NCBI GenBank assembly: GCA_922989275.2
Contig: OV277874.1
Span: forward strand, 23,300,154 to 23,364,153
Origin: Gari tellinella
Lineage: Eukaryota > Mollusca > Bivalvia > Cardiida > Psammobiidae
Reading direction: 5' to 3'
DNA length: 64,000 nucleotides
A program made the position numbers and the translations under genes. The stretch's first letter is position 1. Each line of letters opens with the position of its first letter. Positions 52,869 through 62,975 of this stretch are shown here, piece by piece. Below the pieces are notes generated by a model, which was given only the letters and a program-made list of their open reading frames with translations, did no database searches and was not told the origin of the DNA.

Positions 52869-53123
52869 TATCTATTCTCTGGCGACAACGAATTACATCA
52901 AAATCACAAAACAGTGACTGTCTAGTGATAAATACTTTTTTAAAGTAAAAGAAAAATGCTGGCACTATGTCTCAGGGGACTACTTTCAACTAGACTTTAA
53001 CGTCACTTCCGGTCTATATCGTGTTCCGTAACCTTAAACGAGAAAGAATAATCAAAATAGAGGTGAAACTTTACACTACTGCTACATGTAGAAAATGTTA
53101 ATTGTTGACCCACATTATAGAGT

Positions 53124-53349
53124 ACAAATATTCTATCCCGTTTAGATGCAAGCAAAACGCAAACGCTAGTCACTAAAATATGGAAAATTATAACTTTTTG
53201 AAATTTTCTTACTATTTATTTTAAATAATCTGAGTGACAGACAGTTTTGAGCCTGATCAGACGCCGGGTTACCTCCAAGCTGTTTGCAAATGAAATAATA
53301 AATTTAGCGTAAACGCGTTTATTGGGAAAGAATAACGTCTTCTGCAATG
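53124..53349 (+). mobile_element. MITE-A, diverged, right cassette arm shortened
   Basis: CAAATATTCTATCCCG at the left; GACGCCGGGTTACC joins TCCAAGCTGTTTG; right tip TTCTGCAATG. Confidence 0.75.
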
Positions 53350-53406
53350 TAATAATTTCCTATTTTCGTACTTATTGAAGAAATAGCCCAGATAAGGAGA
53401 CATATA

Positions 53407-53652
53407 CACTGGAGAATCAGTTATTCTTTCCCGTTTAAACGCAAACGTACGCAAACGCAAAGCACTAAAACGTAGAAAAGAACAACATTTGGACAATTCT
53501 GATAATTTTTGTTTATCTTGGTGGCAAACAGTTTGGAGCCTGATCAGACGCCGGGTTACCCGGCGTCTGATCTGGCTCCAAACTGTTTACACTGCAAATA
53601 ATAGTTTTAGCGTAAACGCGTTTATTGGGAAAGAATAACAGATTCTCCACTG
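53407..53652 (+). mobile_element. MITE-A, full length
   Basis: CACTGGAGAATCAG and consensus right tip; complete cassette. Confidence 0.89.
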
Positions 53653-53987
53653 TAAGTGACCTCTATTGCCAGAAGGGGACAACATAATCTAACTAAAACA
53701 CAATACAGTTTTCTTTCACGTTCGAGAGGGGATATTCCAGTATTCTTGGCACTAATAATAATATAATGATTTGCTTCAAAATAGCCCTTAGTTTTTCTTT
53801 TTCTGTTAAACGCATTTTAGTGGTAGTTATTACAGTGGAGAATCTGTTAATCTTTCCCGTTTAAACGCAAACGTACGCAAACGCAAAGCACTAAAACGTA
53901 GAAAAAACAACTTTTGGACAATTCTGATATTTCATGTTTATCTTGGTGGCACACAGTTGGGAGCCTGATCAGACGCCGGGTTACCCT

Positions 53988-54342
53988 TTAACTCTCATTG
54001 ACGCCAAAATGGCGTTTGAAAACAGTTCGGTGATGGGGTAAATAAAGAGGAGAATCTGTTATTCTTTCCCAATAAACGCGTTTACGCTAAAACTATTATT
54101 TGCAGTGCAAACAGTTTGGAGCCAGATCTGACGGCGGGTAACCCGGCGTCTGATCAGGCTCCAAAATGTTTGCCACCAAGATAAACAAGAATTATCAGAA
54201 TTGTCAAAAAGTTGTTCTTTTCTACGTTTTAGCGCTTTGCGTTTGCGTACGTTTGCGTTTAAACGGGAAAGAATAACGAATGACGTCAGAATAACAGATT
54301 CTCCACTGTATCTCACGAAAAAGTTGGCAGTGAAAGGGTTAA
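53988..54342 (-). mobile_element. MITE-C, middle layer of the triple nest
   Basis: TTAACTCTCATTGACGCC, collapsed cassette, GGTGATGGGGTAAA-TA, insert, TA-TCTCACGAAAAAG and GTGAAAGGGTTAA. TTAA on both outer edges. Confidence 0.75.
54045..54308 (-). mobile_element. MITE-A (CRE type at one end), innermost layer
   Basis: AAGAGGAGAATCTG tip. The far end reads GGGAAAGAATAACG-AATGACGTCAG-AATAACAGATTCTCC: a doubled tip with one CRE. Confidence 0.82.
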
Positions 54343-54453
54343 TGGGAAAGAATAACGCCCTCTCCACTTTAGGATACACATTGTTGATGGAAAAGAATGT
54401 CATTGTCTGCTCTATGACCAGAGCCTTTGTCATAGATACCATAAATATTAATA

Positions 54454-54795
54454 CAGTGCTCCCTCTGCACAACAATACAAAAAGAGAGACGAATATTGTA
54501 TGCGTTGTTCGGGGGGATTTGTTATAGGGAGAGACTATTCATACCCTAAGAGAGCATTTATAAACAGTTTGAATCCAGATCAGACGCCTGTTTGTCACTC
54601 GTCTTTATGTTTCTTCAGTCAAAATGTCAAATACATGTACGGAGCTTGGAGAAAAAATGACAAACGCAATTTTAAGTAGACGATATTGCAGCAGTGAAAG
54701 CGTTTGACATACATGTTTTTATTTAGGAACAGCAGCAATCATTGTTGTAAGGAGGGAAGCGTTGTTCAGATTGCCGTTGTAGGGAGGGAGCGCTG
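54454..54795 (+). mobile_element. MITE-B with half cassette
   Basis: TA-CAGTGCTCCCTCTGC ... GAGGGAGCGCTG-TA; CAGATCAGACGCC joins TGTTTGTCACTCG. The flank GATACCATAAATATTAATA precedes it. Confidence 0.8.
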
Positions 54796-54877
54796 TAATA
54801 ATATTTTGATGGGAAAGAATGCCATTGTCTGCCCCTATAACCGATGCTTGTGTTATAGATACAATAAATATTAATAA

Positions 54878-55177
54878 CAGTCATCCCTCTCTACCAACGA
54901 CTCCTCCTTACTTGTACATAAACGCCGCTTGCCGCTGTCCCAAAACAAAACAATTATGTCTGACACTTTCTCCGCAATATCTTCTGATTAACATTGTCGT
55001 CTGTTTTCTTTCTCAAAGTTACATACATGTGTATCAGTGGACGCGGCGTCTGATCTTGATTCAAACTGTTTGCAAATGTAAGCCAATTCTTAAGTTTCCT
55101 TCCTTATTACAATTCTCTCCGAACAACAAAAACAATCGTTGTCTTCCATTGGCCGTTGTTGCAGAGAGGGAGCGCTG
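54878..55177 (-). mobile_element. MITE-B, internally deleted
   Basis: CAGTCATCCCTCTC ... GAGAGGGAGCGCTG; only the right cassette half (GCGGCGTCTGATC) remains. The same flank motif (AATAAATATTAATA) precedes it and recurs after it at 55185. Confidence 0.75.
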
Positions 55178-55225
55178 TACATACCATAAATATTAATACA
55201 GAAAATCAATGTGTCTTGTTTCCAG

Positions 55226-55421
55226 CGTCTTGACCGGGTCAGGCTTTTGTCTGGCACAAAGTAGTTTATTCATGTTTGTGAAGCATGATAAATGCATGAA
55301 GACCGTTTTATGGAAAACGTCATCTGTCAACTTAAATCAGTCGGAAGAGCTATTTCCTGAGCTCGCTTCTGTGCCTTCTAAAACGATGGACGGCGTAATT
55401 GGTAGAAACACTTTTTCGTAA
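55226..55421 (+). CDS. Candidate terminal exon, product unknown
   Basis: TGTCTTGTTTCCAG gives a good acceptor at 55225. After one phase base the frame runs 64 codons to TAA at 55419-55421: VLTGSGFCLAQSSLFMFV, HDKCMKTVLWKTSSVNLN, ELFPELASVPSKTMDG. Two cysteines; no family recognised with confidence. A canonical AATAAA lies 131 bp after the stop. The frame also starts with an ATG upstream of the acceptor, so a short single-exon gene is an alternative. It is on the same strand as the receptor exon, but no evidence links them. Confidence 0.45.
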
Positions 55422-55551
55422 CTTTAGCACCAGCTTATGAGACTTGGAGAGTTTTTGTTGAGATAAAGGACGAAGTGAATTATAAGCCATACTGTTTAAG
55501 AATTGTTAAAGGCAATATTCAGATCTTGCTTTGTTTGAACTTTATTTCTCA

Positions 55552-55557
55552 AATAAA
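55552..55557 (+). terminator. Polyadenylation signal AATAAA
   Basis: TTTCTCAAATAAAAAACAAC, 131 bp after the stop of the candidate exon and just before a MITE-E. Position and context fit a 3' end. Confidence 0.45.
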
Positions 55558-55569
55558 AAACAACACATT

Positions 55570-55805
55570 TTAAATCTTTACCCCATAGAAGCGACGTTTA
55601 GCACATTTAATTTGTTTCTCTACTGATGAAAATAGTTCAAATTTATTCAGTCATAAATGTATCAAAAGAAAATATTTGCTATTTCCTAGCATATGATAGC
55701 CTAAAGCAGGCTGAAAGTTAAGCAGAATGTGCCTTAAACTTTCAGCCTGCTTTAAGTGGTCACATGTGTTCAATACTAGAAACAGGCTATTGGTTAAAGG
55801 GTTAA
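55570..55805 (-). mobile_element. MITE-E, full length
   Basis: TTAAATCTTTACCCCATAG ... GGTTAAAGGGTTAA; hairpin shortened (GCAGAATGTGCC / no inverse). It lies directly downstream of the AATAAA. Confidence 0.78.
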
Positions 55806-55934
55806 GCAGATTATAACTAATAAAATATTTCTTTTTCTACGAAAGCTCATGTGCTGCATGTGAAAACGTATCATTTAAATAAAGTTTGGTTACACTACTA
55901 ATTCAGTGGAGAACATGTTATTTGTTCCCGTTTA

Positions 55935-56222
55935 CAGTGGAGAATCTGTTATTCTGACGTCATTAGTGACGTCATACAGTGGAGAATATGTTATTCCTTC
56001 CCGTTTAAACGCAAACGTACGCAAACGCAAAGCACTAAAACATAGAAAAGAACAACTTTTGGACAATTCTGATATTTCATGCTTATCTTGGTGGCAAACA
56101 GTTTGGAGCCTGATCAGACGCCGGGTTACCCGGCGTCTGATCTGGCTTCAAACTGTTTGCACTGCAAATAATAGTTTTAGCGTAAACGCGTTTATTGGGA
56201 AAGAATAACAGATTATCCACTG
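55935..56222 (+). mobile_element. MITE-A, CRE subfamily, in the cluster
   Basis: Doubled tip around TGACGTCATTAGTGACGTCA; complete body; flanked on both sides by TATTTGTTCCCGTTTA. Confidence 0.87.
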
Positions 56223-56369
56223 TATTTGTTCCCGTTTAACGCATTCACCCCTGAAACATTTAATGCACAATTCCAATTTCAAAAAACGTCTAGTCAATGT
56301 TTGATTATTTAGGAATGATTTAAACAATAAAATTATTTCAAAAGCTACACAAAAGCTGTACCATAGGTA
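56223..56369 (+). repeat. Duplicated 147-bp segment, copy 1
   Basis: TATTTGTTCCCGTTTAACGC ... GCTGTACCATAGGTA; nearly identical to 56616-56764 (one A more in the second). Contains the left part of a MITE-D. Confidence 0.85.
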
Positions 56370-56615
56370 CAGTGGAGAATCTGTTATTCTTTCCCGTTTA
56401 AACGCAAACGTACGCAAACGCAAAGCGCTAAAACGTAGAAAAGAACATATTTTGGACAATTCTAATATTTCATATTTATCTTGGTGGCAAACAGTTTGGA
56501 GCCTGATCTGACGTCGGGTTACCCGGCGTCTGATCTGGCTTCAAACTGTTTGCACTGCAAATAATAGTTTTAGCGTAAACGCGTTTATTGGGAAAGAATA
56601 ACAGATTCTCCACTG
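56370..56615 (+). mobile_element. MITE-A, in the duplicated cluster
   Basis: Full copy of the plain (non-CRE) type with GATCTGACGTCGGG in the cassette. Confidence 0.88.
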
Positions 56616-56628
56616 TATTTGTTCCCGT

Positions 56629-56810
56629 TTAACGCATTCACCCCTGAAACATTTAATGCACAATTCCAATTTCAAAAAAACGTCTAGTCAATGTTTGATT
56701 ATTTAGGAATGATTTAAACAATAAAATTATTTCAAAAGCTACACAAAAGCTGTACCATAGGTACAAATGAACACTGTTTGTATACTCGTAGCTAGGGTTA
56801 AATGTGTTAA
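56629..56810 (+). mobile_element. MITE-D without cassette
   Basis: TTAACGCATTCACCCCTGAAAC ... TAAATGTGTTAA; only the outer ACACTGTTTG remains. TTAA interrupts the host motif CCCGTTTAAACG. Confidence 0.72.
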
Positions 56811-56983
56811 ACGTAAACAAAAGGCAAACATAGAAAAATGAATAGATGAAAATGACAAATCATTGACAACTCGGATTACTTATTTCAATATGAGTGTCAA
56901 ACAGTTTGGATCCAGATCAGACTCCGGGTTACCGGGCGTCTGCTCTGGCTCAAGAATATTAGCAACGGCAAATATATTTATCT

Positions 56984-57165
56984 GTTCTAATAGTTCGACC
57001 TCTGGGGGCCTTTTTCAAAGAAAAAAATGTCCAAACACACGTCACACTTTTGTTACATAATTCTCTTTGATTGTATGGCTGAACGCATGTAATAAAAGGG
57101 TGACGTGTGTTTGGACATGGTTTTCTTTAAAAATGCCCTTACCGGTAGAGGTCGAAATATTAGAA
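56984..57165. mobile_element. Foldback element, ~75-bp arms
   Basis: TTCTAATAGTTCGACCTCTG and ATGTCCAAACACACGTCAC pair with GTGACGTGTGTTTGGACAT and GAGGTCGAAATATTAGAA across a ~35-bp loop. Confidence 0.78.
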
Positions 57166-57242
57166 AATAGCAGTTTTATATATTAATTAATTCTAATTTA
57201 ATTCCGTATGTGGACTATTGTTATATTTATTATGGTACATGT

Positions 57243-57298
57243 AATGATAGTTTTAGCGTAAACGCATTTATAGTGAAAGAATAACGTCTCCTCCACTG
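57243..57298 (+). mobile_element. MITE-A right-end scrap
   Basis: TGATAGTTTTAGCGTAAACG to CCTCCACTG. Confidence 0.68.
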
Positions 57299-57307
57299 TA
57301 CCTTATA

Positions 57308-57559
57308 CTGTGGAGAAAACGTTATTCTTTTTCCAAATAAACGCGTTTACGCTAAAAATGTTATTTAAAATGCAAACAGTTTGGAGCCAGATCTGACGCC
57401 GGGTAACCCGTCGTCTGATCAGGCTTCAAACTGTTTGCAACTCAGCTTAATATCAATAATTGTTAGAATTGTCGAAAAATCGTTATTTTCTACATTTTAG
57501 TGTTTTGCGTTTGCGTATCGTTTGCGCTTAAACGGGAAAGAATAGCGTTTTCCCCACTG
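57308..57559 (-). mobile_element. MITE-A, full length, diverged
   Basis: CTGTGGAGAAAACG and CCCCACTG tips; TTAATATCAATAATTG in the middle as in 42163. Confidence 0.84.
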
Positions 57560-57650
57560 TACTCAGAAAGCAAAATACGAACTGACTGTGATTAAATATT
57601 TTAATACGTAACGAGAGACTAAAGTCGCTAAAGGGTACATCTATTAGGTA

Positions 57651-57896
57651 CAGTGGAGAATCTGTTATTCTTTCCCAATAAACGCGTTTACGCTAAAACT
57701 ATTTTTTACAGTGCAAACAGTTTGGAGCCAGATCAGACGCCGGGTAACCCGGCGTCTGATCAGACTCCAAACTGTTTGCCACCAAGATAAAAAAGAATTA
57801 TCAGAATTGTCCAAAAGTTGTTCTTTTCTACGTTTTAGTGCTTTGCGTTTGCGCACGTTTGCGTTTAAACGGGAAAGAATAACAGATTCTCCACTG
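57651..57896 (-). mobile_element. MITE-A, full length, near consensus
   Basis: All parts intact; GCGCACG in the long arm. Confidence 0.9.
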
Positions 57897-57954
57897 TATA
57901 TATGTACATGGACGTTTTCCATTCTTAACACCGTAATTCTCAGTCACTTTTCCG

Positions 57955-58205
57955 GTTTCGGCTACCGGATGTGACGGTAAAGCTCCGGCATTATCCGGAT
58001 TAAGCCTGTGTCTGTCCCGGTGACCCCCGGTTGTATTAAACATTTTAAAGCATCCTGGGGCTGCTTGTCTGTGCAAGCCGGTGAACACGGTTCATCCCGG
58101 ATTATCCTGGTCGTCCCTGGTGGTACCAAGCTTGTACTATCGATTAATGCCGGTCTGCTAATCCGGGACCAACCGGGGTCCAAATCCGGGACATTGAGAA
58201 TCGGG
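57955..58205. repeat. GC-rich block with CCGG / CCCGG motifs
   Basis: Unlike the AT-rich surroundings: CCCGGTGACCCCCGG, CATCCCGGATTATCC, CCGGGACCAACCGGGG. Open on both strands (94 and 73 codons) but with no domain. May be an unfamiliar repeat. Confidence 0.5.
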
Positions 58206-58364
58206 GCTGAGCATCGACATCTAGAAGACGCTCTTTTTGCATATTACATGAACACTGTAAATAACATTGCCATCTATAGGACGCTCCTTTAACATATTGA
58301 AAAGTTTGCTGTCATTTTGACAGTGTCAACCTAGTTACATGTATTGCCTGACACAGTTTTTTTG

Positions 58365-58548
58365 CATTAACTGTTCAGATCCTAATTAGACGCGCAATTA
58401 AGCGGCGTCTAAACATGGTGCAAACGTTTAAGCACGGATCTGAAAGCGTCTAATGTAAAACTATGTAAGATTAAAATTTGAGAATTAAAGGTAAACGACG
58501 ATAATTCAAAGCAGACGACTTCATGTCAATAAAGGGATGAAAGAGTTA
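58365..58548 (-). mobile_element. MITE-C, decayed
   Basis: CTGTTCAGATCCTAATTAGACG, AAAGCAGACGACTTC, AGGGATGAAAGAGTTA; right cassette arm lost. Confidence 0.55.
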
Positions 58549-58779
58549 TAGTGGAGAAGACGTTATTCATTCCAAATAAACGCGTTTGCACTAATAATAT
58601 TCTTCCCAGTGCAAATAGTTACATGCTTATTCCGGCGTCAGATCAGGCTCCAAACCTTTTGGCACACAGATACAAAAACCGTGAGAAATGTACGAAAAAG
58701 TGTAATTTCCAACATTTAAGGGCATTCCGCTTGCGTTTCGTATGCGTTTAGACGGGATAGAATATCGTCTTCTCCATTA
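58549..58779 (-). mobile_element. MITE-A, diverged
   Basis: TAGTGGAGAAGACG tip, half cassette, CCGCTTGCGTTTCG, tip TTCTCCATTA. Confidence 0.75.
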
Positions 58780-58794
58780 TTGCTATAACGTGTC

Positions 58795-59096
58795 CAGGGC
58801 TGCCATTTCTCCGGATTTTTCCTGAATCTTCGGATTTTTTTTTCTGGTACATAGAAGCTTAAAGCAGGCTGGAAGTAAAGCAGAATGCGCCTTAAGCTTA
58901 AAGCAGGATGAAAGTAAAGCAGAATGCGCCTTCAGGCGCATTCTGCTTTACTTCCAGCCTGATATAAGTACATGTAGTTACATGTCAACAATGCTAGAAA
59001 CAGGCTACGTGGTAAAGGTACGATTCGTTAAATCCCACTTGAAAAATGCAAATTTGGAAATCTTAGGAATTTTCATGCCAACTTATGGCAGCCCTG
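58795..59096. mobile_element. MITE-K (hAT-like ends CAGGGCTGCCA) with MITE-E sequence inside
   Basis: CAGGGCTGCCATTTC ... TTATGGCAGCCCTG, flanked by CGTGTC on both sides (58789-58794, 59097-59102), an apparent target duplication. The CAGGG tip suggests hAT; hAT duplications are usually 8 bp, so the class is tentative. Confidence 0.65.
58858..59005 (+). mobile_element. MITE-E fragment with repeated stem, inside MITE-K
   Basis: AAGCTTAAAGCAGG and GTAAAGCAGAATGCGCC occur twice in tandem before the inverse CGCATTCTGCTTTAC; ends GCTAGAAACAGGC. Confidence 0.7.
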
Positions 59097-59245
59097 CGTG
59101 TCAGTCTGGTATAGTTGGTCGTTCTCGATAACCCCTTTAATCTAACACAAGCGCTGTGAGGCGAGATTTGACAGAGTTTGCCTGACAGATTTCGTCTGCA
59201 TTGATTCCCGTCTTTACTCAAACAGGTATTGATGGCATTGCTCAA

Positions 59246-59545
59246 TATAGAACAGCTCGCTTATAAGGAAATTTGATATAACGAAATATTGGATATAACA
59301 AAACAACCATTCCCCATATATTTTAATGTAGAATATATTATAGCAAAATAAATATGTTTATAACGAAACATTGAAAATAACGAAACAAATATTCCCCATT
59401 TGTAGATCTACTTAAGTGTATAATCTATAGCAAAAGAATAACTGATAAACGAGATTTGGATAAAACAAAACAAATATTCCCAATATTTGTTCCAAAATGG
59501 AACTGATATAACGAATGAAATCGGACAGAGCAATTTGTTCTATAT
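59246..59545. mobile_element. MITE-J (TATAACGAA-rich element)
   Basis: TATAGAACAGCTCGC and GCAATTTGTTCTATA form inverted ends; GATATAACGAAA and ACAAATATTCCCCA repeat inside. TA edges; pogo/mariner-like by appearance. Confidence 0.6.
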
Positions 59546-59546
59546 A

Positions 59547-59986
59547 CAGTGGAGAAGACGTTATTCTTTCCCAATAAACACGTTTACGCTAAAACTATTA
59601 TTTCCATTTCAAATACAGTGGATAATCTGTTATTCTTTCCCAATAAACGCGTTTACGCTAAAACTACTATTTGCAGTGCAAACAGTTTGGAGCCAGATCA
59701 GACGCCGGGAAACCCGGCGTCTGATCAGGCTCCAAACTGTTTGCCACCAAGATAAACATGAATGATCAGAATTGTCCAACAATTGCAATTTTCTACGTTT
59801 TAGTGTTTTGCGTTTGCGTATGTTTGCGTTTAAACGGGAAAGAATAACAGATTCTCCACTGTAGTTTGAACCAGATCAGACGCCGGGTAAACCATTTGCC
59901 AGGAATGTGTAATTTTCTCCGTTTTATTGCGATGCGTTTGCGTTTCCTTTATGTTTAAATGGGAAATAATAACGTCTTCTCAACTG
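59547..59986 (-). mobile_element. MITE-A interrupted in its cassette by MITE-A
   Basis: Tip and short arm to CCATTTCAAA-TA, insert, TA-GTTTGAACCAGATCAGACG, then long arm and tip TTCTCAACTG. Confidence 0.78.
59616..59861 (-). mobile_element. MITE-A nested in MITE-A
   Basis: Full near-consensus copy, same orientation as host. Confidence 0.9.
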
Positions 59987-60189
59987 TAAGTGAGCTCTAT
60001 TGTAGTTCACAGGGATCCGACACAATAGTTTTTCAAATATTTGTGCCAAAAGGTATACATTGTTTTAGTGTTTTTTTCTGACCTGTCCACGTTAATTTTA
60101 GATTGGAACATTCTTAATCTTTAAAAGGGATGGGTTTTCTCTACATCCAGTTACAGATACGGTTAGCTGCAATTTTTGTGCGTAATTTA

Positions 60190-60378
60190 CAGTAGAGGAT
60201 ACATTATTCTTTCCCGATTAAACGCAAACGCAATGCACTAAACTGTGGAAATTTACTTTTAAATTTTTTAACTACCGTTATATTTTTAATCTGAGTAGCA
60301 AGCAGGTTGAGGCCTGATCAGACGCGGGGTTTTCCGGCGTCTGATCTGGCTCGAACCTGTTTGCAATGGAAATAATGT
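60190..60378 (+). mobile_element. MITE-A, right arm lost
   Basis: CAGTAGAGGATACATTATTC, diverged arm, cassette GACGCGGGGTTTTCCGGCG, stops at TTTGCAATGG. Confidence 0.75.
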
Positions 60379-60418
60379 GTACGAGTACATATTCGATGTA
60401 ACCTTGCTTACCCATTTA

Positions 60419-60663
60419 CAGTGGAGAATCTGTTATTCTTTCCCGTTTAACGCAAACGTACGCAAACGCAAAGCGCTAAAACGTAGAAAAGTACAACTTT
60501 TGGACAATTCTGATAATTCATGTTTATCTTGGTGGTAAACAGTTTGGAGCCTGATCAGACGCCGGGTTACCCGGCGTCTGATCTTGCTCCAAACTGTTTG
60601 CACTGTAAATAATGGTTTTAGCGTAAACGCCTTTATTGGGAAAGAATAACAGATTATCCACTG
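60419..60663 (+). mobile_element. MITE-A, full length
   Basis: Near consensus; one base short in CCCGTTTAACG. Confidence 0.89.
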
Positions 60664-60924
60664 TACATGTACCATTATTAACTATTCTGTTCTAAAACTA
60701 ATTCTGACAGGTCAGAAACATCGGACAATATATAGAGACAAAGGGTACAACTGATCTAACCCTAGATAAACAAAACGTGGCATATCCTGAATAATAATTT
60801 GATTTTTAGGGTACAAAATGTTCGCTTCTCGTATGAAAAGATGGACACATATTTAAAGTCTTATCTTGAAATATAATTATAGCAGAAGGCCATTTTCAAG
60901 CAGACGATATTTGAGCACATACGT

Positions 60925-61404
60925 ACAGAGATGAAGACGTATTTCACCCAATAAACGCATTAGAAACGCAAATGCATACAGTTGAGAATCTGTTATTCTT
61001 TCCCGATAAACGCGTTTACGCGAAAACTATTTTTTCTTTTACAAACAGTTTGGAGCCAGATAAGTCGCCGGGTAACCCGGCGTCTGATCAGGCTCCAAAC
61101 TGTTTGCCACCAAGATAAACATGAAATATCAGAATTGTCCAAAAGTTGTTCTTTTCTACGTTTTAGCGCTTTGCGTTTGCGTACGTTTGCGTTTAAACGG
61201 GAAAGAATAACAGATTCTCCACTGTATTAATGAAATGTAGATAATGACAACTTGTTGACAATTCTGACTACATATTTTAATCTTACATGTAGTGGCAAAC
61301 GGTTTGCAACCTAGCGTCTGGGACAGCTCTAAACTATTTGCAATGGAACCTTATACTTTTAGCGTATTCATGTTTATTGGGAAGGAAAAACGTCTTCGGC
61401 ATTG
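60925..61404 (+). mobile_element. MITE-A interrupted by MITE-A
   Basis: CAGAGATGAAGACG, left arm to AAATGCA-TA, insert, TA-ATGAAATGTAGATAATGAC, collapsed cassette, right arm and tip TTCGGCATTG. Confidence 0.72.
60979..61224 (-). mobile_element. MITE-A nested in MITE-A
   Basis: CAGTTGAGAATCTG and consensus tips; cassette GTCGCCGGGTAACCCGGCG. Confidence 0.89.
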
Positions 61405-61697
61405 TACAAGCGCATTTCTTGAGACGTTTCACCTTTTGATACAAGCCAGAGAGAGATGTGTTTAGACAGTACAAAAAGTTTAAAACAAAGCCCAACATTT
61501 TTAGTTTCCCCCAGTGGACAAGTGGGAGCAGAAACAGATGCAACTAAATTGATTTAAGTGTATAAAAATAATGAAAATATTTTTATCACAGACGGCACAG
61601 GTTAAATGTCATGTTCTTGTTTTTGACATTTAAAATTATCATATTCTTAACACAGATTTAAGAACCGGAACAGACGTCTGGCACATTTAATCCCATA

Positions 61698-61942
61698 CAG
61701 TGGAGAATGTGTTATTCTTTCCCAATAAACGCGTTTACGCTAAAACTATTATTTTCAGTGCAAACAGTTTGGAGCCAGATCAGACGCCGGGAATCCCGGC
61801 GTCTGATCAGGCTCCAACTGTCTGCCACCAAGATAAACATGAATGATCAGAATTGTCCAAAAGTTGCAATTTTCTACGTTTTAGTGCTTTGCGTTTGCGT
61901 CCGTTTGCGTTTAAACGGGAAAGAATAACAGATTATCCACTG
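61698..61942 (-). mobile_element. MITE-A, full length
   Basis: Cassette GACGCCGGGAATCCCGGCG; tip TATCCACTG. Confidence 0.89.
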
Positions 61943-62275
61943 TATCTGATCAGGACGAACGTCAGCACTACCTTAAACAAGTCGGCTTTGACTTTGTAGG
62001 CATTGATGAAGGAATGATTGAGTTAGTGCTTGACTGATGCTTTTGTTAATTTAAGTGATAACTCCTCGAAATTCCAATGAATAAATTATACTTTATGACC
62101 GGCGTGATCTTATTATCGGATGGCGAGGACGCCGAAATGTCTGCGAATATTCAGAATTTTGAAAAACAATATAACCGTTACATCAGGTTAAATTTTAATC
62201 TTTGATTTATTCCCCTTTTTTTAGCAATTTCATCTCCAAGTTGTCTTAACCCTTCACTCTAAAGCCTGTTTTCTA

Positions 62276-62521
62276 CAGTGGAGAATCTGTTATTCTTTCC
62301 CAATAAACGCGTTTACGCTAAAACTATTATTTGCAGTGCAAACAGTTTGGAGCCAGATCAGACGCCGGGATACCCGGCGTCTGATCAGGCTCCAAACTGT
62401 TTGCCACCAAGATAAACATGAAATATCAGAATTGACCAAAAGTTGTTCTTTTCTACGTTTTAGCGCTTTCCGTTTGCGTACGTTTACGTTTAAACGGGAA
62501 AGAATAACAGATTCTCCACTG
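62276..62521 (-). mobile_element. MITE-A, full length
   Basis: Cassette GACGCCGGGATACCCGGCG; otherwise near consensus. Confidence 0.9.
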
Positions 62522-62581
62522 TACATGTATCGACCCTGATCAGTTGTCCACTGTAGTAGTGAATACAGGTACATGTACATG

Positions 62582-62762
62582 TACCACTTAAAGCAAACTG
62601 TAAATAAAACAGAATGCTTTATTTTCAGCCTGCTTTAAGCCAAAATCTCCTAGGATATATAAAACAGGTCGTGAAGTGCATATTCACGAGTATGTAAAAT
62701 GGGTAGATTTTCAACAGTAGGGGAATAAATTCAATGTTTTAAAATGCGTATATTGAGTAATG
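62582..62762 (+). mobile_element. MITE-E, shortened hairpin
   Basis: CCACTTAAAGCAAACTG, AACAGAATGC / TTTATTTTCAGCCTGC, then TTCACGAGTATGTAAAATGG. Confidence 0.65.
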
Positions 62763-62782
62763 GGTACATGTATATATTGCAG

Positions 62783-62975
62783 TACAAATCCCGTTTCAAC
62801 GCATACAAAACATATCGTAATAAATTGTAAAAATAACAATGTTAGCCAATTTTGGCCATTTATTTTAATCTGAGTGGCAAACAATTTGGAGACTGGTCAG
62901 ACGCCGGATTACACGCGTCTGACTTGGCCCAAAGCCGTTTGCATTGTAAATACAATGTAACAGTTTAAGCGTTAA
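62783..62975 (+). mobile_element. MITE-A, old, both tips missing
   Basis: ATCCCGTTTCAACGC, cassette GACGCCGGATTACACGCG, AACAGTTTAAGCGT; an orphan tip (CAGTGGAGAATCTG) follows at 62977. Confidence 0.65.

Larger units (their letters stand above)
53833..54369 (+). mobile_element. MITE-A, outermost layer of a triple nest
   Basis: Left tip to GACGCCGGGTTACCC, then MITE-C, then TTAA-TGGGAAAGAATAACGCC and tip TCTCCACTT. Confidence 0.75.
55904..56960 (+). mobile_element. MITE-A host of a D + A + A cluster
   Basis: Left tip CAGTGGAGAACATG and TTCCCGTTTA at 55904-55934; body resumes after MITE-D as TTAAACGTAAACAAAAGG and runs to a cassette (TTTGGATCCAGATCAGACTCC) near 56890-56950. Right arm missing. 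Confidence 0.6.

Noticed and set aside
54370..54450. Cysteine-rich reading (DGKECHCLLYDQ) repeated at 54810
   Set aside because: The second copy has a one-base shift and stops; better explained as duplicated flank of MITE-B.
54059..54475. 138-codon minus-strand frame
   Set aside because: Lies across the nested A/C/A cluster; no independent protein character.
58008..58292. 94-codon plus-strand frame in GC-rich block
   Set aside because: Open mainly because of GC content; the opposite strand is open too and no domain is visible.
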